Assembly (NCBI RefSeq): GCF_012927275.1
Contig: NZ_JABBGG010000002.1
Span: 434,001-498,000, forward strand
Reading direction: 5' to 3'
From: Massilia polaris
GTDB taxonomy: Bacteria > Pseudomonadota > Gammaproteobacteria > Burkholderiales > Burkholderiaceae_D
DNA length: 64,000 nucleotides
Positions 1 through 10,084 of this stretch are shown here, in pieces. Every line of letters starts with the position of its first letter. Position 1 is the stretch's first letter. The notes under the pieces are model-generated. The model was not told the origin of the DNA and ran no database searches. It saw nothing but the letters and a program-made list of their open reading frames with translations. The translations under genes were made by a program, and so were the position numbers.

Positions 1-1720
1 CGACAACCGCGAGTTCGCCGCCATCAATGCCAGCCTGAATCCGGGCAGCACCGGTTACGAGACGCTGCTGCACGAGCTGGGCCACATGCTTGGCCTGAAG
101 CACCCGCATGAGGACCAGATCCAGCTTTCGCCCGCACAAAACAACACAGCCAACACCCTGATGTCCTACGAACATCTTGGCGGCCCTTACGCCAGCTTCA
201 ACAGCCTGGATGTCGCCGCGCTTGACTGGCTCTATGGCCGCGACGGCCTTGGTGGCGGCCTCGGCATTAACTCTGCCACCGGGGCAAGATATCTTTCAGG
301 TACTATGTTTAGCGAAGCCATTACCGGAACACAATTTAACGATACGCTGCGAGGCGATAGAGGAAACGATATGTTGAACGGAGGAGAAGGTACCGATACC
401 GCGGTCTTCAGCGGTCTTCGCGCGTCGTATGCATTCAACGTGGCGGGCGACACGCTGGTGGTCAGCGGCGCCGACGGCAGCGACACGCTGGCGTCGATCG
501 AACTGTTCCAGTTTGCCGACGGTACCTTCATGCGCAGCCAGATCGTCGATACGACGGCACCGGTTGCGCCGCTCGCCAGCGTGTCGAAAAACGTCAACGG
601 CTACATTGCCGGCAATACGCCAGTCGTTTTCGGCACGGCCGAGGCCAATTCGACCATCACCATCCTCAACGGCACTAACGCCGTCGCCACGGGAAAAGCC
701 GATATCAATGGCTTGTTCGCCATCCCCGTCTCGAGCATCGGCAATGGCAGCTACACGTTCACAGCGACAGCGACGGATGCGGCCGGTAACCGGTCGGCTG
801 CCACCAGCCTGACTTTCAAGGTCGACGCAACGCCGCCCACCGCGCCGACCGTCGCATTCCAGCCTGCCAGTACAAATGGAAACCAGCCGGTTTTCAGCGG
901 AACGGGGGAGATTGGTACGACGATCAAGCTGGTCAATACCGGCGGCGAAATCATCGGCCAGACCCAGGTCGACAGCGGGGGCAAATGGGCCATTTCACCC
1001 AATCCGCTCGGGAACGGCAACTACAGCGTCAGCGTGCGGTCGTTCGATGCTGCGGACAACGTCACGTCCGCCGCCACGTCGGTGGGCTTCACGATTAACA
1101 GTACGCTGAACCGTACCGGCAGCGCCGGAAACGACATGCTTTCCGGTACATCAGGCAACGATGCACTCACCGGCATGGCAGGCATCGATACCGCCGTGTA
1201 CGCCGGCGCGCGCGGCACGTATACGGTGGCGCCGTCAAGCAATGGCTTTACCATCTCGTCCGCCACCGATGGCCGCGATTCCCTGCTCGGCGTCGAACGT
1301 ATCCAGTTTTCCGATGGCGCGCTGGCGCTGGATATCGAGGGCAATGGAGGCATGGCCTACCGCCTTTACACAGCGATCTTTGCGCGCGATCCGGACCTCG
1401 CTGGTGTCGGGTACTGGATCAACGCGCTGGACGAGGGCATCTCGCTCGATGACGTGGCAACCGGGTTCCTTACCAGCCCGGAATTCCTCGACCGTTTCGG
1501 CGCCAACCTTTCCACCCAGGCGTATGTGGAAAAACTGTACGAGAACGTGCTGCATCGCCCACTCGACCAGGCCGGCTTCGACTTCTGGGTCGCCGCGATC
1601 GACCAGCAAGGCGCGCCGCGCTCCGAGATCCTGGCGGCATTCAGCGAGAGCAACGAAAACCACGCACAGGTGATTGGCACCATTCAAAACGGCATCATCT
1701 ACATTCCGTGGGAAGGCTGA
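1..1720 (+). CDS. Serralysin-like RTX metalloprotease with Ig-like repeats and DUF4214 domain (5'-truncated by window edge)
   Basis: The open frame runs in from the window edge (codons start at base 2), so the N-terminus is missing. A metzincin zinc site HELGHMLGLKHP lies at bases 71-106, followed by a Met-turn (LMSYEH, near base 160), as in serralysin-type M10 proteases. Then come an RTX-like GDRGNDMLNGG stretch, two bacterial Ig-like repeats each opening with a T-x-P-x-A-P motif (about bases 550-1110), a second RTX-like segment (GSAGNDMLSG), and a C-terminal DUF4214 region with AIFARDPDLAGVGYW and VLHRPLDQAGFDFW. Such proteins are usually exported by type I secretion and bind calcium through the RTX repeats; that is family knowledge. 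An ATG inside the zinc motif (base 86) is not a believable start, because the first motif His and Glu lie upstream of it. The order protease, RTX, Ig, RTX, DUF4214 points to a secreted or surface enzyme. No transporter is visible in the window. Confidence 0.85.
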   Translation, partial: DNREFAAINASLNPGSTGYETLLHELGHMLGLKHPHEDQIQLSPAQNNTANTLMSYEHLGGPYASFNSLDVAALDWLYGRDGLGGGLGINSATGARYLSGTMFSEAITGTQFNDTLRGDRGNDMLNGGEGTDTAVFSGLRASYAFNVAGDTLVVSGADGSDTLASIELFQFADGTFMRSQIVDTTAPVAPLASVSKNVNGYIAGNTPVVFGTAEANSTITILNGTNAVATGKADINGLFAIPVSSIGNGSYTFTATATDAAGNRSAATSLTFKVDATPPTAPTVAFQPASTNGNQPVFSGTGEIGTTIKLVNTGGEIIGQTQVDSGGKWAISPNPLGNGNYSVSVRSFDAADNVTSAATSVGFTINSTLNRTGSAGNDMLSGTSGNDALTGMAGIDTAVYAGARGTYTVAPSSNGFTISSATDGRDSLLGVERIQFSDGALALDIEGNGGMAYRLYTAIFARDPDLAGVGYWINALDEGISLDDVATGFLTSPEFLDRFGANLSTQAYVEKLYENVLHRPLDQAGFDFWVAAIDQQGAPRSEILAAFSESNENHAQVIGTIQNGIIYIPWEG

Positions 1721-1783
1721 TGGCCTGCAGCGGTCTTCGCGGGCGCACTGTCATAATGGCGGCTTTGCCGCAAGGATTATGCC

Positions 1784-1987
1784 GTGAGTAACGAAGACCG
1801 TTTTGTCGATATCGAGATCAAGCTGGCGCACCAGGAGGACCTGGTGGAAACGCTGAACCAGATGGTGTACCAGCAAAGCCGCCGCATCGACCAGCTCGAA
1901 GCGATGGTCGCCGGCCTGGCCGAGCACATCCGCACCAGCGCCCAGTCGGGCGGCATGCCGCTCAACGAGCCGCCGCCTCACTACTAA
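1784..1987 (+). CDS. slyX: SlyX family protein
   Basis: A 67-residue protein with a GTG start preceded by an AAGGA-type ribosome site at about 1772-1776. The sequence is a single predicted coiled coil (heptad-like DIEIKLAHQEDLVETLNQMV, then QQSRRIDQLEAMV) with a Pro-rich tail ending PPPHY. Length, coiled coil and PPHY-like tail match SlyX proteins, whose biochemical role is unknown. It stands alone between the DUF4214 protease and the M3 peptidases and shows no operon partner. Confidence 0.85.
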   Translation: MSNEDRFVDIEIKLAHQEDLVETLNQMVYQQSRRIDQLEAMVAGLAEHIRTSAQSGGMPLNEPPPHY

Positions 1988-2132
1988 TCGATCCCCCGGT
2001 CACGTGTGCATACACTGTACATATGCATACAAACCGGGCCGTGACGGTTGAGTTTCTTGCTGCTATGATCGAGCGCTCATGCGCTGCCTATTACCCGCGG
2101 GCAGCTTTATTTTAGCGCTCGTGAAAGATGCC

Positions 2133-4271
2133 ATGAACCGTCCACACATGCTTATCCTTGCCGCCAGCCTCGCGCTGGTGAATGTTTCCCACGCAGCCCC
2201 AGGCGCACCCGCCGCCGCGGTGCTGGAAGCATCGAACCCGTTTGCGAAACTCAGCACGCTGCCGTTCCATTACCCGGCGTTCGACAAGATCAAGGACGAG
2301 CACTTCCTGCCTGCCTACGCGGCCGGCATGCGCGCACACCTGCGCGAGATTAACGCCATCGCCAACAATTCGAAGGCGCCGACCTTCGAGAACACCATCG
2401 TGGCGATGGAACGTTCCGGCCAGCTGCTGACGCGCGTGGCGGCCACCTTCGCCAACCTGCAGGGCGCCAACACCAACGACAAGCTGGACGCGATCGACCG
2501 CGAGATGTCGCCGAAAATGGCGGCCCACTTCGACGCGGTGTTCCTGAACGAGAAGCTGTTCCAGCGCCTGAAGACGCTGAACGACAAGCGCGCCAAACTG
2601 GGCCTCGACGCCGAGTCGGCCCACCTGCTGGACCGCTACAACAAGGACTTCGTGCGCGCCGGCGCCAAACTGTCGGCCGCCGACAAAGAGAAGCTGAAGT
2701 CGCTGAACGGCCAGATCGCCGTGCTGCAGACCGACTTCACCCAGAACGTGCTGAAGGAAACCAATGCATCGGCGCTGGTGGTCGACACCCGCGCCGAACT
2801 GGCCGGCATGTCGGACGCCGCCATCGAAGCCGCGGCAGCCGCCGCCAAGGAGCGCGGCCTCGAAGGAAAGTACGTGGTCGCCTTGATCAACACCACCGGC
2901 CAGGCGCCGCTGGCCGTGCTGACCAACCGCAGCACCCGCGAGCGCCTGCAGGCCGCATCGATGGCGCGCGGCAGCCACGGCGGCGATTTCGATAACCGCG
3001 ACGAAGTGGTCAAGCTGGCCAGGCTGCGCGCCGAACGCGCCGCGCTGCTCGGCTATCCGAACTACGCCGCCTACTCGCTCGAAAACGAAACCGCCAAGGA
3101 TCCTGCCGCCGTCAACAAGCTGCTGTCGGAACTTGCCACGCCTGCCGTGAACAACGCACGCAAGGAAGCGGCCGAGATCCAGAAGGTGATCGATGCCGAA
3201 AAAGGCGGCTTCAAGGTCGCCGCGCATGACTGGGCCTACTACACCGACAAGGTGCGCGCGGAGCGCTACAGCTTCGACGAGAACCAGCTCAAGCCATATT
3301 TCGAGCTGGACAACGTGCTGGTCAAGGGCGTGTTCTACGCGGCCAACAAGCTGTACGGCCTGTCGTTCAAGGAGCGCAAGGACCTGCCGGTGTATAACCC
3401 GGACGTGCGCGTGTTCGACGTGTTCGACGCCAACGGCAAGCAGATCGCGATCTTCCTGGCCGACATGTACGCGCGTGGTAACAAGCAGGGCGGCGCATGG
3501 ATGAACGAATACGTCTCGCAGTCCGCGCTGATGGGCACCAAATCGGTGGTCGCCAACCACCTCAACATCCCGAAGCCGCCTGCCGGCGAGCCGACCTTGC
3601 TGACCTACGACGAAGTGAAGACCACCTTCCACGAGTTCGGCCACGCGCTGCACGGCATCTTCTCGAACGTGAAGTACCCGCGCTTCTCTGGCACCAACGT
3701 GCCGCGCGACTTCGTCGAGTATCCATCGCAGGTCAACGAGATGTGGATGATCTGGCCTGAAGTGCTGGCCAACTACGCCAAGCACTACAAGACCGGCGAG
3801 CCGATGCCGAAAGAACTGCTGGACAAGGTGGTCGCGTCGAAGAAGTTCAACCAGGGTTTCATCACCACCGAATACCTGGCCGCATCGCTGGTCGACCAGC
3901 GCTGGCACCAGCTGGCGGCCAGCCAGGTTCCAACCGACGTACTCGGATTCGAAGCGGCCGCGCTGAAGGAGGCCGGCGTCGACTTCACCCCGGTGCCGCC
4001 GCGCTACCGCACCACCTACTTCTCGCACGCCTTCTCGGGCGGCTACTCGGCCGGCTACTACGCCTACCTGTGGAGCGAAAAGCTGGATGCCGACACCGTC
4101 GAATGGTTCAAGGAAAACGGCGGCCTGCAGCGCAAGAACGGCGACCATTTCCGCAAGACGCTGCTGTCGCGCGGCGGCACCGCCGATGCGATGGACCTGT
4201 TCCGCAACTTCCGCGGGCGCGACGCCAGGATCGAAGCGCTGCTCGAGCGCCGCGGCCTGACCGGCAACTAA
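2133..4271 (+). CDS. Periplasmic M3 family zinc metallopeptidase (oligopeptidase/Dcp-like), copy 1
   Basis: The product is 712 residues from the ATG at 2133. An earlier in-frame ATG at 2079 adds 18 residues, but the 2133 start gives a clean signal peptide (MNRPHMLILAASLALVNVSHA) that matches the start of the next gene, so I prefer it. The zinc site HEFGH is at residues 500-504, followed by the M3 third-ligand region with FVEYPSQVNEMW. Family M3 enzymes are thimet/OpdA/Dcp peptidases cleaving short peptides; with a signal peptide this one should act in the periplasm. It is the first of two tandem paralogues separated by 24 bases, which probably form an operon. Substrate (dipeptidyl carboxypeptidase or endopeptidase) cannot be decided by eye. 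Confidence 0.9.
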   Translation: MNRPHMLILAASLALVNVSHAAPGAPAAAVLEASNPFAKLSTLPFHYPAFDKIKDEHFLPAYAAGMRAHLREINAIANNSKAPTFENTIVAMERSGQLLTRVAATFANLQGANTNDKLDAIDREMSPKMAAHFDAVFLNEKLFQRLKTLNDKRAKLGLDAESAHLLDRYNKDFVRAGAKLSAADKEKLKSLNGQIAVLQTDFTQNVLKETNASALVVDTRAELAGMSDAAIEAAAAAAKERGLEGKYVVALINTTGQAPLAVLTNRSTRERLQAASMARGSHGGDFDNRDEVVKLARLRAERAALLGYPNYAAYSLENETAKDPAAVNKLLSELATPAVNNARKEAAEIQKVIDAEKGGFKVAAHDWAYYTDKVRAERYSFDENQLKPYFELDNVLVKGVFYAANKLYGLSFKERKDLPVYNPDVRVFDVFDANGKQIAIFLADMYARGNKQGGAWMNEYVSQSALMGTKSVVANHLNIPKPPAGEPTLLTYDEVKTTFHEFGHALHGIFSNVKYPRFSGTNVPRDFVEYPSQVNEMWMIWPEVLANYAKHYKTGEPMPKELLDKVVASKKFNQGFITTEYLAASLVDQRWHQLAASQVPTDVLGFEAAALKEAGVDFTPVPPRYRTTYFSHAFSGGYSAGYYAYLWSEKLDADTVEWFKENGGLQRKNGDHFRKTLLSRGGTADAMDLFRNFRGRDARIEALLERRGLTGN

Positions 4272-4295
4272 AAACACCACCCGAAAGAGAACCAC

Positions 4296-6422
4296 ATGAA
4301 TCGTCCACAAATGCTGATCATCGCCGCCAGCCTGGCGGTGGCCAATGCCGCTTACGCCGCGCCTGCGTCGATGCTGGAAGCGTCCAACCCGTTCGCCCGC
4401 GCCAGCAAGCTGCCGCTGAACTACCCGGCCTTCGACAAGATCAAGAACGAACACTTCGAGCCGGCCTACGCCGAAGGCATGCGCCAGGAAATGCTGGAAG
4501 TCGAAGCCATCGCCAACAACCCGAAGCCGGCCACCTTCGAGAACACCATCGTCGCGATGGAGCGCTCGGGCCAGCTGCTCGACCGCGTCAGCAGCGTGTT
4601 CGGCAACCTGTCGGGCGCCAACACCAACGACACCATGCAGTCGATCCAGCGCAGCCTGTCGCCAAAACTGGCGGCCCACAGCGATGCGATCCGCCTGAAT
4701 GAAAAACTGTACGCGCGCATCAAGGGCCTGTACGACAAGCGCGACAAGCTGAAGCTCGACGCCGAATCGAAATTCCTGCTCGAGCGCTACCACACCGACT
4801 TCGTGCGCGCCGGCGCCAAACTGTCCGCCGCCGACAAGGAAAAACTCAAGGCCTACAACGGCCAGCTCGCGACCCTGCAAACCACCTTCGCGCAGAACGT
4901 GCTGAAGGAAGCCAATGCAGCAGCGCTGGTGGTCGATACGCGCGAAGAACTGGCCGGCATGTCCGACGCGGCGATCGACGCCGCAGCGGCCACCGCCAAG
5001 GCGCGCGGCATGGACGGCAAGTTCGTCATACCGGTTACCAACACCACCGGCCAGGCGCCGCTGGCAGTGCTGACCAACCGCGTTACCCGCCAGCGCCTGA
5101 TCGAAGCCTCGATGGGCCGCGGCAGCCGCGGCGGCGAATTCGACAACCGCGACGTCGTCGTCAAGATCGCCAGGCTGCGCGCCGAACGCGCCGCGCTGCT
5201 CGGCTATCCAAGCCACGCCGCCTACGCGCTGGAAGACCAGACCGCGAAGAACACCGAATCGGTCAACAAGCTGCTGGCCGAATTCGCCAAGCCGGCGGTG
5301 GCCAACGCGAAGAAGGAAGCGGAAGAGATCCAGAAGATGATCGACGCCGAAAAAGGCGGCTTCGGCCTGGCCGCGCATGACTGGTCGTACTACAGCGACA
5401 AGGTGCGCGCCGAGCGTTTCGCGTTCGACCAGAACCAGCTCAAGCCGTATTTCGAGCTGAATAACGTGCTGACCAACGGCGTCTTCTTCGCCGCTGGCAA
5501 GGTGTACGGCCTGACGTTCAAGGAACGCAAGGACCTGCCGGTGTACGACCCGGACGTGCGCGTGTTCGACGTGACCGACGCCAATGGCAAGCCGCTGGCG
5601 ATCTTCCTGGCCGACTTCTACGCACGCGGTAACAAGCGTGGCGGCGCATGGATGAATGCCTACGTGTCGCAATCGAAGCTGATGGGCACCAAGCCGGTCA
5701 TCGCCAACCACCTGAACATTCCGAAGCCGCCTGCCGGCGAAGCGACGCTGCTCACGTACGACGAGCTGCGCACGCTGTTCCACGAATTCGGCCACGCGCT
5801 GCACGGCATGTTCTCGGACGTGAAGTACCCGCGCTTCGCAGGCACCCGCGTGCCGCGCGACTTCGTCGAATTCCCGTCGCAGGTCAACGAGATGTGGGCG
5901 GTCTACCCTGAAGTGCTGGCCAACTACGCCAGGCACTACAAGACCGGCGAGCCGATGCCGAAGGCCCTGCTGGACAAGGTGATCGCATCGAAGAAGTTCA
6001 ACGAAGGCTTCCGCACCACCGAGTACCTGGCTGCGTCGATGCTCGACCAGCGCTGGCACCAGCTGGGCGCGAACCAGATCCCGACCGACGTGCTGGGCTT
6101 TGAAGCCGACGCGATGAAGGCGGCCGGCGTCGACTTCTCGCCGGTACCGACGCGCTACCGCACCACCTACTTCTCGCACGTGTTCGCGGGCGGTTACTCG
6201 GCCGGCTACTACGGCTACCTGTGGAGCGAAAAGCTGGACGCCGACACGGTCGAATGGTTCAAGGAAAACGGCGGCCTGTCGCGCAAGAACGGCGACTACT
6301 TCCGCAAGATGCTGCTGTCGAAAGGCGGCACCATGGACGCGATGGACATGTACCGCCAGTTCCGCGGCCGTGATGCGAAGATCGAGCCGTTGCTGGACCG
6401 CCGCGGACTGACCGCGAACTAA
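4296..6422 (+). CDS. Periplasmic M3 family zinc metallopeptidase (oligopeptidase/Dcp-like), copy 2
   Basis: A 708-residue paralogue of the preceding gene, with GAAAGAGA before the ATG. It has the same layout: a signal peptide (MNRPQMLIIAASLAVANAAYA), a helical N-terminal half, and HEFGH at residues 496-500 followed by DFVEFPSQVNEMW. Long stretches are identical to copy 1, for example NHLNIPKPPAGE and FVRAGAKLSAADKEKLK, so the pair arose by tandem duplication. Differences are spread along the whole length, which argues against a very recent copy. A strong hairpin terminator follows at 6443-6478, so the two genes are likely co-transcribed and end there. Confidence 0.9.
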   Translation: MNRPQMLIIAASLAVANAAYAAPASMLEASNPFARASKLPLNYPAFDKIKNEHFEPAYAEGMRQEMLEVEAIANNPKPATFENTIVAMERSGQLLDRVSSVFGNLSGANTNDTMQSIQRSLSPKLAAHSDAIRLNEKLYARIKGLYDKRDKLKLDAESKFLLERYHTDFVRAGAKLSAADKEKLKAYNGQLATLQTTFAQNVLKEANAAALVVDTREELAGMSDAAIDAAAATAKARGMDGKFVIPVTNTTGQAPLAVLTNRVTRQRLIEASMGRGSRGGEFDNRDVVVKIARLRAERAALLGYPSHAAYALEDQTAKNTESVNKLLAEFAKPAVANAKKEAEEIQKMIDAEKGGFGLAAHDWSYYSDKVRAERFAFDQNQLKPYFELNNVLTNGVFFAAGKVYGLTFKERKDLPVYDPDVRVFDVTDANGKPLAIFLADFYARGNKRGGAWMNAYVSQSKLMGTKPVIANHLNIPKPPAGEATLLTYDELRTLFHEFGHALHGMFSDVKYPRFAGTRVPRDFVEFPSQVNEMWAVYPEVLANYARHYKTGEPMPKALLDKVIASKKFNEGFRTTEYLAASMLDQRWHQLGANQIPTDVLGFEADAMKAAGVDFSPVPTRYRTTYFSHVFAGGYSAGYYGYLWSEKLDADTVEWFKENGGLSRKNGDYFRKMLLSKGGTMDAMDMYRQFRGRDAKIEPLLDRRGLTAN

Positions 6423-6442
6423 GCAATCCGGTAATACGGGGG

Positions 6443-6478
6443 GGGCGGATGCGCTGTTGCGTATCCGCCCTTCTTTTA
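6443..6478 (+). terminator. Intrinsic terminator after the M3 peptidase pair
   Basis: An 11-bp stem (6443-6453 with 6460-6470, one G-U pair) has a 6-nt loop and is followed by TTCTTTTAT. It sits 20 bases after the stop codon of the second M3 gene. Confidence 0.8.
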
Positions 6479-6494
6479 TGGGAACAAAACCACG

Positions 6495-6893
6495 ATGACC
6501 GACGACGAATTCCTCACCAGCTTCGCGGCCTGCACCCTGCCGCCCGAACAATTCAGCCACGCGGGCCACATCCGCCTCGCCTGGATCCAGCTGCAGCGCC
6601 ACGACTTCGACCAGGCCGTCGACGGCACCTGCCGCGGCATCCGCGCCTATGCGACCCACCTGGGCGCGGCGACGAAGTTCCACACCACCATCACGGTCGC
6701 GCTGATGCACCTGCTGCGCGCCGCCGGCGCCGCCGACCGCGATGTCAGCTGGTACCAGTTCGTCACCGCCAACCAGGACCTGGTGCATAATGCGCGCGCC
6801 ATCCTGGGGCGCCATTATTCGAGCCAGTGCCTCGACAGCCAGGACGCGCGCGAGCGCTTCGTCGCGCCCGACCTGCAGCCGCTGCCCGTGTGA
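6495..6893 (+). CDS. Conserved hypothetical protein, 132 aa
   Basis: Codes for 132 residues from an ATG at 6495. No signal peptide or membrane segment is visible. Notable features are an N-terminal [13 protein letters not shown] stretch and several conserved-looking His residues (HAGH, THLG, FHTT). I recall similar short proteins in proteobacteria carrying an H-x-x-H-x-R-L-A-W segment, but no function is known to me. The gene follows the M3 terminator at once and lies upstream of two small conserved genes on the same strand. Codon use looks like the neighbours. Function not assigned. Confidence 0.65.
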   Translation: MTDDEFLTSFAACTLPPEQFSHAGHIRLAWIQLQRHDFDQAVDGTCRGIRAYATHLGAATKFHTTITVALMHLLRAAGAADRDVSWYQFVTANQDLVHNARAILGRHYSSQCLDSQDARERFVAPDLQPLPV

Positions 6894-6954
6894 GCTGCCT
6901 GTACCGGATCGGTATATACTTTATCTCAACAACGCAACCGGAAGCGCAGCAGCA

Positions 6955-7167
6955 ATGAGTGTCCAGGAATTACACGGTATTACCCTTGAAGCGATATTGA
7001 CCCGCCTGGTCGACCATTACGGTTGGGACCAGCTGGGCAAGCGGATCGTGATTAACTGTTTCCTCAGTGACCCGAGCATCAAGTCGAGCCTGAAGTTCCT
7101 GCGCAAGACGCCGTGGGCGCGCAAGGAAGTCGAGGACTTGTACCTGAACACCCGTTTCACCAACTAA
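6955..7167 (+). CDS. VF530 family (DUF2132) small protein
   Basis: A 70-residue product from the ATG at 6955 ([15 protein letters not shown]). The open frame extends further upstream, but only as a shadow of the preceding gene. The core pattern, [40 protein letters not shown], is the signature of the VF530/DUF2132 family, structurally characterised small helical proteins suggested to bind DNA. No distinct ribosome site is seen. It is followed after 12 bases by the DUF4404 gene, so the two may be co-transcribed. Confidence 0.85.
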   Translation: MSVQELHGITLEAILTRLVDHYGWDQLGKRIVINCFLSDPSIKSSLKFLRKTPWARKEVEDLYLNTRFTN

Positions 7168-7179
7168 AGCGAGCCTGAC

Positions 7180-7470
7180 ATGTTGAATGACGATGCATCG
7201 AACCTGAAGGCACACCTGAAGAGCCTGCACGCGAACCTCGAACAGACGGAACATGTCGATGACGAGCTGCAGGAATTGCTGCGTCAGCTGGACGGCGACA
7301 TCAAGAACCTGCTCGACAAGGGCGCCGAGGAGGAGCTGGATGAAGAAGGCGGGCCGTACGGGCTGGCCGAGCGGACCCAGGAGATTACGGCAAGGTTCGC
7401 GGTGGAGCATCCGACGCTCGAGCCTACGCTGCGTGAGCTGGGCAGGATTCTGCAGAATATGGGCATCTAG
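7180..7470 (+). CDS. DUF4404 family protein
   Basis: A 96-residue, strongly acidic, helical protein with heptad-like segments (LKAHLKSLHANLEQ, DDELQELLRQLDGDIKNLLDK). The C-terminal half, with LAERTQEITARFAVEHPTLE and then LRELGRILQNMGI, matches the DUF4404 family as I know it. Function unknown. It starts 12 bases after the VF530-type gene and is probably in the same transcript. A REP-like hairpin lies downstream near 7524-7553. Confidence 0.75.
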   Translation: MLNDDASNLKAHLKSLHANLEQTEHVDDELQELLRQLDGDIKNLLDKGAEEELDEEGGPYGLAERTQEITARFAVEHPTLEPTLRELGRILQNMGI

Positions 7471-7523
7471 CACTCCATTCCCGTGCGAACCGGAAGCCAC
7501 AGGGCGCGTGGGATATTGGCCCG

Positions 7524-7553
7524 GCATGGGCTCCCGCTTCCGCGGGAACGACG
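7524..7553. repeat. REP-like palindromic element
   Basis: The bases GCTCCCGCTTCCGCGGGAAC form a short hairpin (TCCCGC against GCGGGA) followed by GACG. The same pattern recurs near 47150, 52163 and 53193. It lies in the gap between the DUF4404 gene and ygiQ. Confidence 0.55.
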
Positions 7554-7673
7554 GGCGGCTGTCGCAATCCCGACACAAGTTATTGATACTTAAGACATTT
7601 TTCTAGCTCAGCCGTCAATGCAAAACGGCCGCCCATCGGCTTTGCATATCGTTTTCCGGTACAATACCGGCCA

Positions 7674-9950
7674 ATGAGCTCCCCATCGAACCTGTTTGCG
7701 ACCGTCCCGAAGCGGTCTAGCCGCGCTTCTGCCGCGCCCTTCCTCCCCATGACCCGTGCGGAGATGGATAAGCTCGGCTGGGACCAGTGTGACGTCATCG
7801 TCGTCACCGGCGACGCTTACATCGACCACCCGAGCTTCGGCATGGCGCTGATCGGTCGCGTGCTGGAAGCGCAAGGTTTCCGCGTCGGTATCATCAGCCA
7901 GCCCGACTGGCATTCGGCCGACCCGTTCCGCGCGCTCGGCAAGCCACGCCTGTTCTTCGGCATCACCGCCGGCAACATGGATTCGATGATCAACCGCTAC
8001 ACCGCGGACCGCAAGATCCGCTCCGATGACGCGTACACGGCCCACGGCGCACCCAACAAGCGTCCTGACCGCACCGTCACCGTGTACGCCCAGCGCGCGC
8101 GCGAAGCCTATCCGGACGTGCCGCTCATTATCGGTTCGATCGAGGCTTCGCTGCGCCGCATCGCCCATTACGATTACTGGTCGGACAAGGTGCGCCGCTC
8201 GGTATTGCCTGACTCGAAGGCCGACTTGCTGCTGTTCGGTAATGCCGAACGCGCCATCGTCGACCTCGCGCACCGCCTCAACGCGGGCGAGAACATCAAG
8301 GATATCCGCGACCTGCGCGGTACCGGCTTCATGGCGCCGGCGGGCTGGCTGCCGGCCGACGACTGGTCGGTGCACAATTCGACCCGCATCGATGTACCCG
8401 GCAAAGTCGAGGCCCATCCGGACCCGTACGCGATGATGCCGGAAGATAAAACCGCCTGCGCCACCGATGCCGGCGCCAAAGAGGCGGACGTGGTCAAGCC
8501 GATCCGCATCATGACGCGCGAAGAGCGCGCCGCCGCGGCGAAAGAAAAGCACGACAGGACCGTGGTGCGCCTGCCGGCCTACGACGTGGTCAAGGACGAC
8601 CCGGTGATGTACGCCCACGCCTCGCGTGTGTTCCACCTTGAATCGAACCCGGGCAACGCGCGTGCGCTGGTGCAGGCGCACGGCGAACGCGACGTGTGGC
8701 TGAACCCGCCGCCGCTGCCATTGCAGATGGACGAGATGGACGGCGTGTTCGACCTGTCGTATTCGCGCGCCCCGCACCCGAGCTACGGCAACGCCCACAT
8801 TCCGGCGTGGGAAATGATCCGCTTCTCGGTCAACATCATGCGCGGCTGCTTCGGCGGCTGCACCTTCTGCTCGATTACCGAGCACGAAGGGCGCATCATC
8901 CAGAGCCGCTCGGAGCCGTCGATCCTGCGCGAAATCGAGCACATCCGCGACAAGACCAAGGGCTTCACCGGCACCATTTCCGACCTCGGCGGCCCGACCG
9001 CGAACATGTACCGCCTGCAGTGCAAGGACAAGAAGATCGAGGAAAGCTGCCGCCGCCTGTCGTGCGTGTATCCGAGCATCTGCGTCAACCTCGGCACCGA
9101 CCACAGCAAGCTGATCTCGGTGTACCGCAAGGCGCGCGCGATCCCCGGCGTGAAGAAGGTGCTGATCTCGTCCGGCCTGCGCTATGACCTGGCCGTGCGT
9201 TCGCCCGAGTACGTCAAGGAACTGGTGACCCACCACGTGGGCGGCCTGCTGAAGATCGCGCCGGAGCACACCGAAGAGAACACGCTGACCAAGATGATGA
9301 AGCCGGGCATCGGCGCTTACGATGAATTCAAGCGCATGTTCGACAAGTTCTCGCTGGAAGCGGGCAAGAAGCAGTACCTGATTCCCTACTTCATCGCGGC
9401 CCACCCGGGCACGACCGACGAGGACATGCTGAACCTGGCCCTGTGGCTGAAGAAGAACAATTTCCAGCTCGACCAGGTGCAGACCTTCACGCCGACGCCG
9501 ATGGCGATGGCGACGACCATGTACCACACGCGCAAGAATCCGCTGCACAAGGTGACCGAGGATTCCGAGATCGTCGAAACGGCGCGCAGCGGCAAGATCC
9601 GCAAGATCCACAAGGCCTTCCTGCGCTACCAGGATCCGGAAAACTGGCCGATCCTGCGCGAGGCTTTGGTCAAGATGGGACGTGGCGACCTGATCGGCAA
9701 CAGCGACAAGCACCTGATCCCGGCGCAAGGCAGCGACGGCGCCCCGGCCGGCGGCGAGCGCGGCAAGCGCAGGGCGCCGGGCTTCGGCCCGGAGAAGTTT
9801 GTCCCGCCGGGCAAGCGCGCGGTGCCGCGTGCGGCGACATCGACGCCGTTCATGGCGCCGGAGAGCAAGGTCCGGCCGTCGATCCTGTCGACCATCAAGA
9901 CCAAGGCCAAGCCGGCCGCGGCCGCCAAGGCCCGTCCGGGCCGCAAGTAA
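7674..9950 (+). CDS. ygiQ: YgiQ family radical SAM protein
   Basis: A 758-residue protein. The N-terminal domain begins around [18 protein letters not shown], typical of YgiQ. The radical-SAM cluster motif is C392-FGG-C396-TF-C399 ([11 protein letters not shown]), and the family signature [11 protein letters not shown] follows. The C-terminal about 60 residues are basic and Pro/Ala-rich. YgiQ proteins bind a [4Fe-4S] cluster and SAM; their substrate is unknown. The ATG at 7674 has no clear Shine-Dalgarno. A perfect 6-bp hairpin (CCGGTA/TACCGG, 7656-7670) ends four bases before it. The gene stands alone. Confidence 0.93.
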   Translation: MSSPSNLFATVPKRSSRASAAPFLPMTRAEMDKLGWDQCDVIVVTGDAYIDHPSFGMALIGRVLEAQGFRVGIISQPDWHSADPFRALGKPRLFFGITAGNMDSMINRYTADRKIRSDDAYTAHGAPNKRPDRTVTVYAQRAREAYPDVPLIIGSIEASLRRIAHYDYWSDKVRRSVLPDSKADLLLFGNAERAIVDLAHRLNAGENIKDIRDLRGTGFMAPAGWLPADDWSVHNSTRIDVPGKVEAHPDPYAMMPEDKTACATDAGAKEADVVKPIRIMTREERAAAAKEKHDRTVVRLPAYDVVKDDPVMYAHASRVFHLESNPGNARALVQAHGERDVWLNPPPLPLQMDEMDGVFDLSYSRAPHPSYGNAHIPAWEMIRFSVNIMRGCFGGCTFCSITEHEGRIIQSRSEPSILREIEHIRDKTKGFTGTISDLGGPTANMYRLQCKDKKIEESCRRLSCVYPSICVNLGTDHSKLISVYRKARAIPGVKKVLISSGLRYDLAVRSPEYVKELVTHHVGGLLKIAPEHTEENTLTKMMKPGIGAYDEFKRMFDKFSLEAGKKQYLIPYFIAAHPGTTDEDMLNLALWLKKNNFQLDQVQTFTPTPMAMATTMYHTRKNPLHKVTEDSEIVETARSGKIRKIHKAFLRYQDPENWPILREALVKMGRGDLIGNSDKHLIPAQGSDGAPAGGERGKRRAPGFGPEKFVPPGKRAVPRAATSTPFMAPESKVRPSILSTIKTKAKPAAAAKARPGRK

Positions 9951-10084
9951 GCCTGCCCGCGCCACAGGAATGTGGCGGGCGGCCAGCTTGTTACAATTCT
10001 TGCGTCGAGCCGGACCGAATTTACGTACAATCTCTCTCAGATGTATTGCTCTAGCGCACCGTTCCCTCGGTCGCTAATCCTGAG

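Noticed and set aside
2112-6815. Minus-strand 1567-residue open frame across both M3 genes
   Set aside because: It is opposite two well-supported genes, is rich in Val, Gly, His and Arg from reversed GC-rich codons, and has no family motif.
7608-9965. Minus-strand 785-residue frame opposite ygiQ
   Set aside because: Shadow of ygiQ with no recognisable domain.
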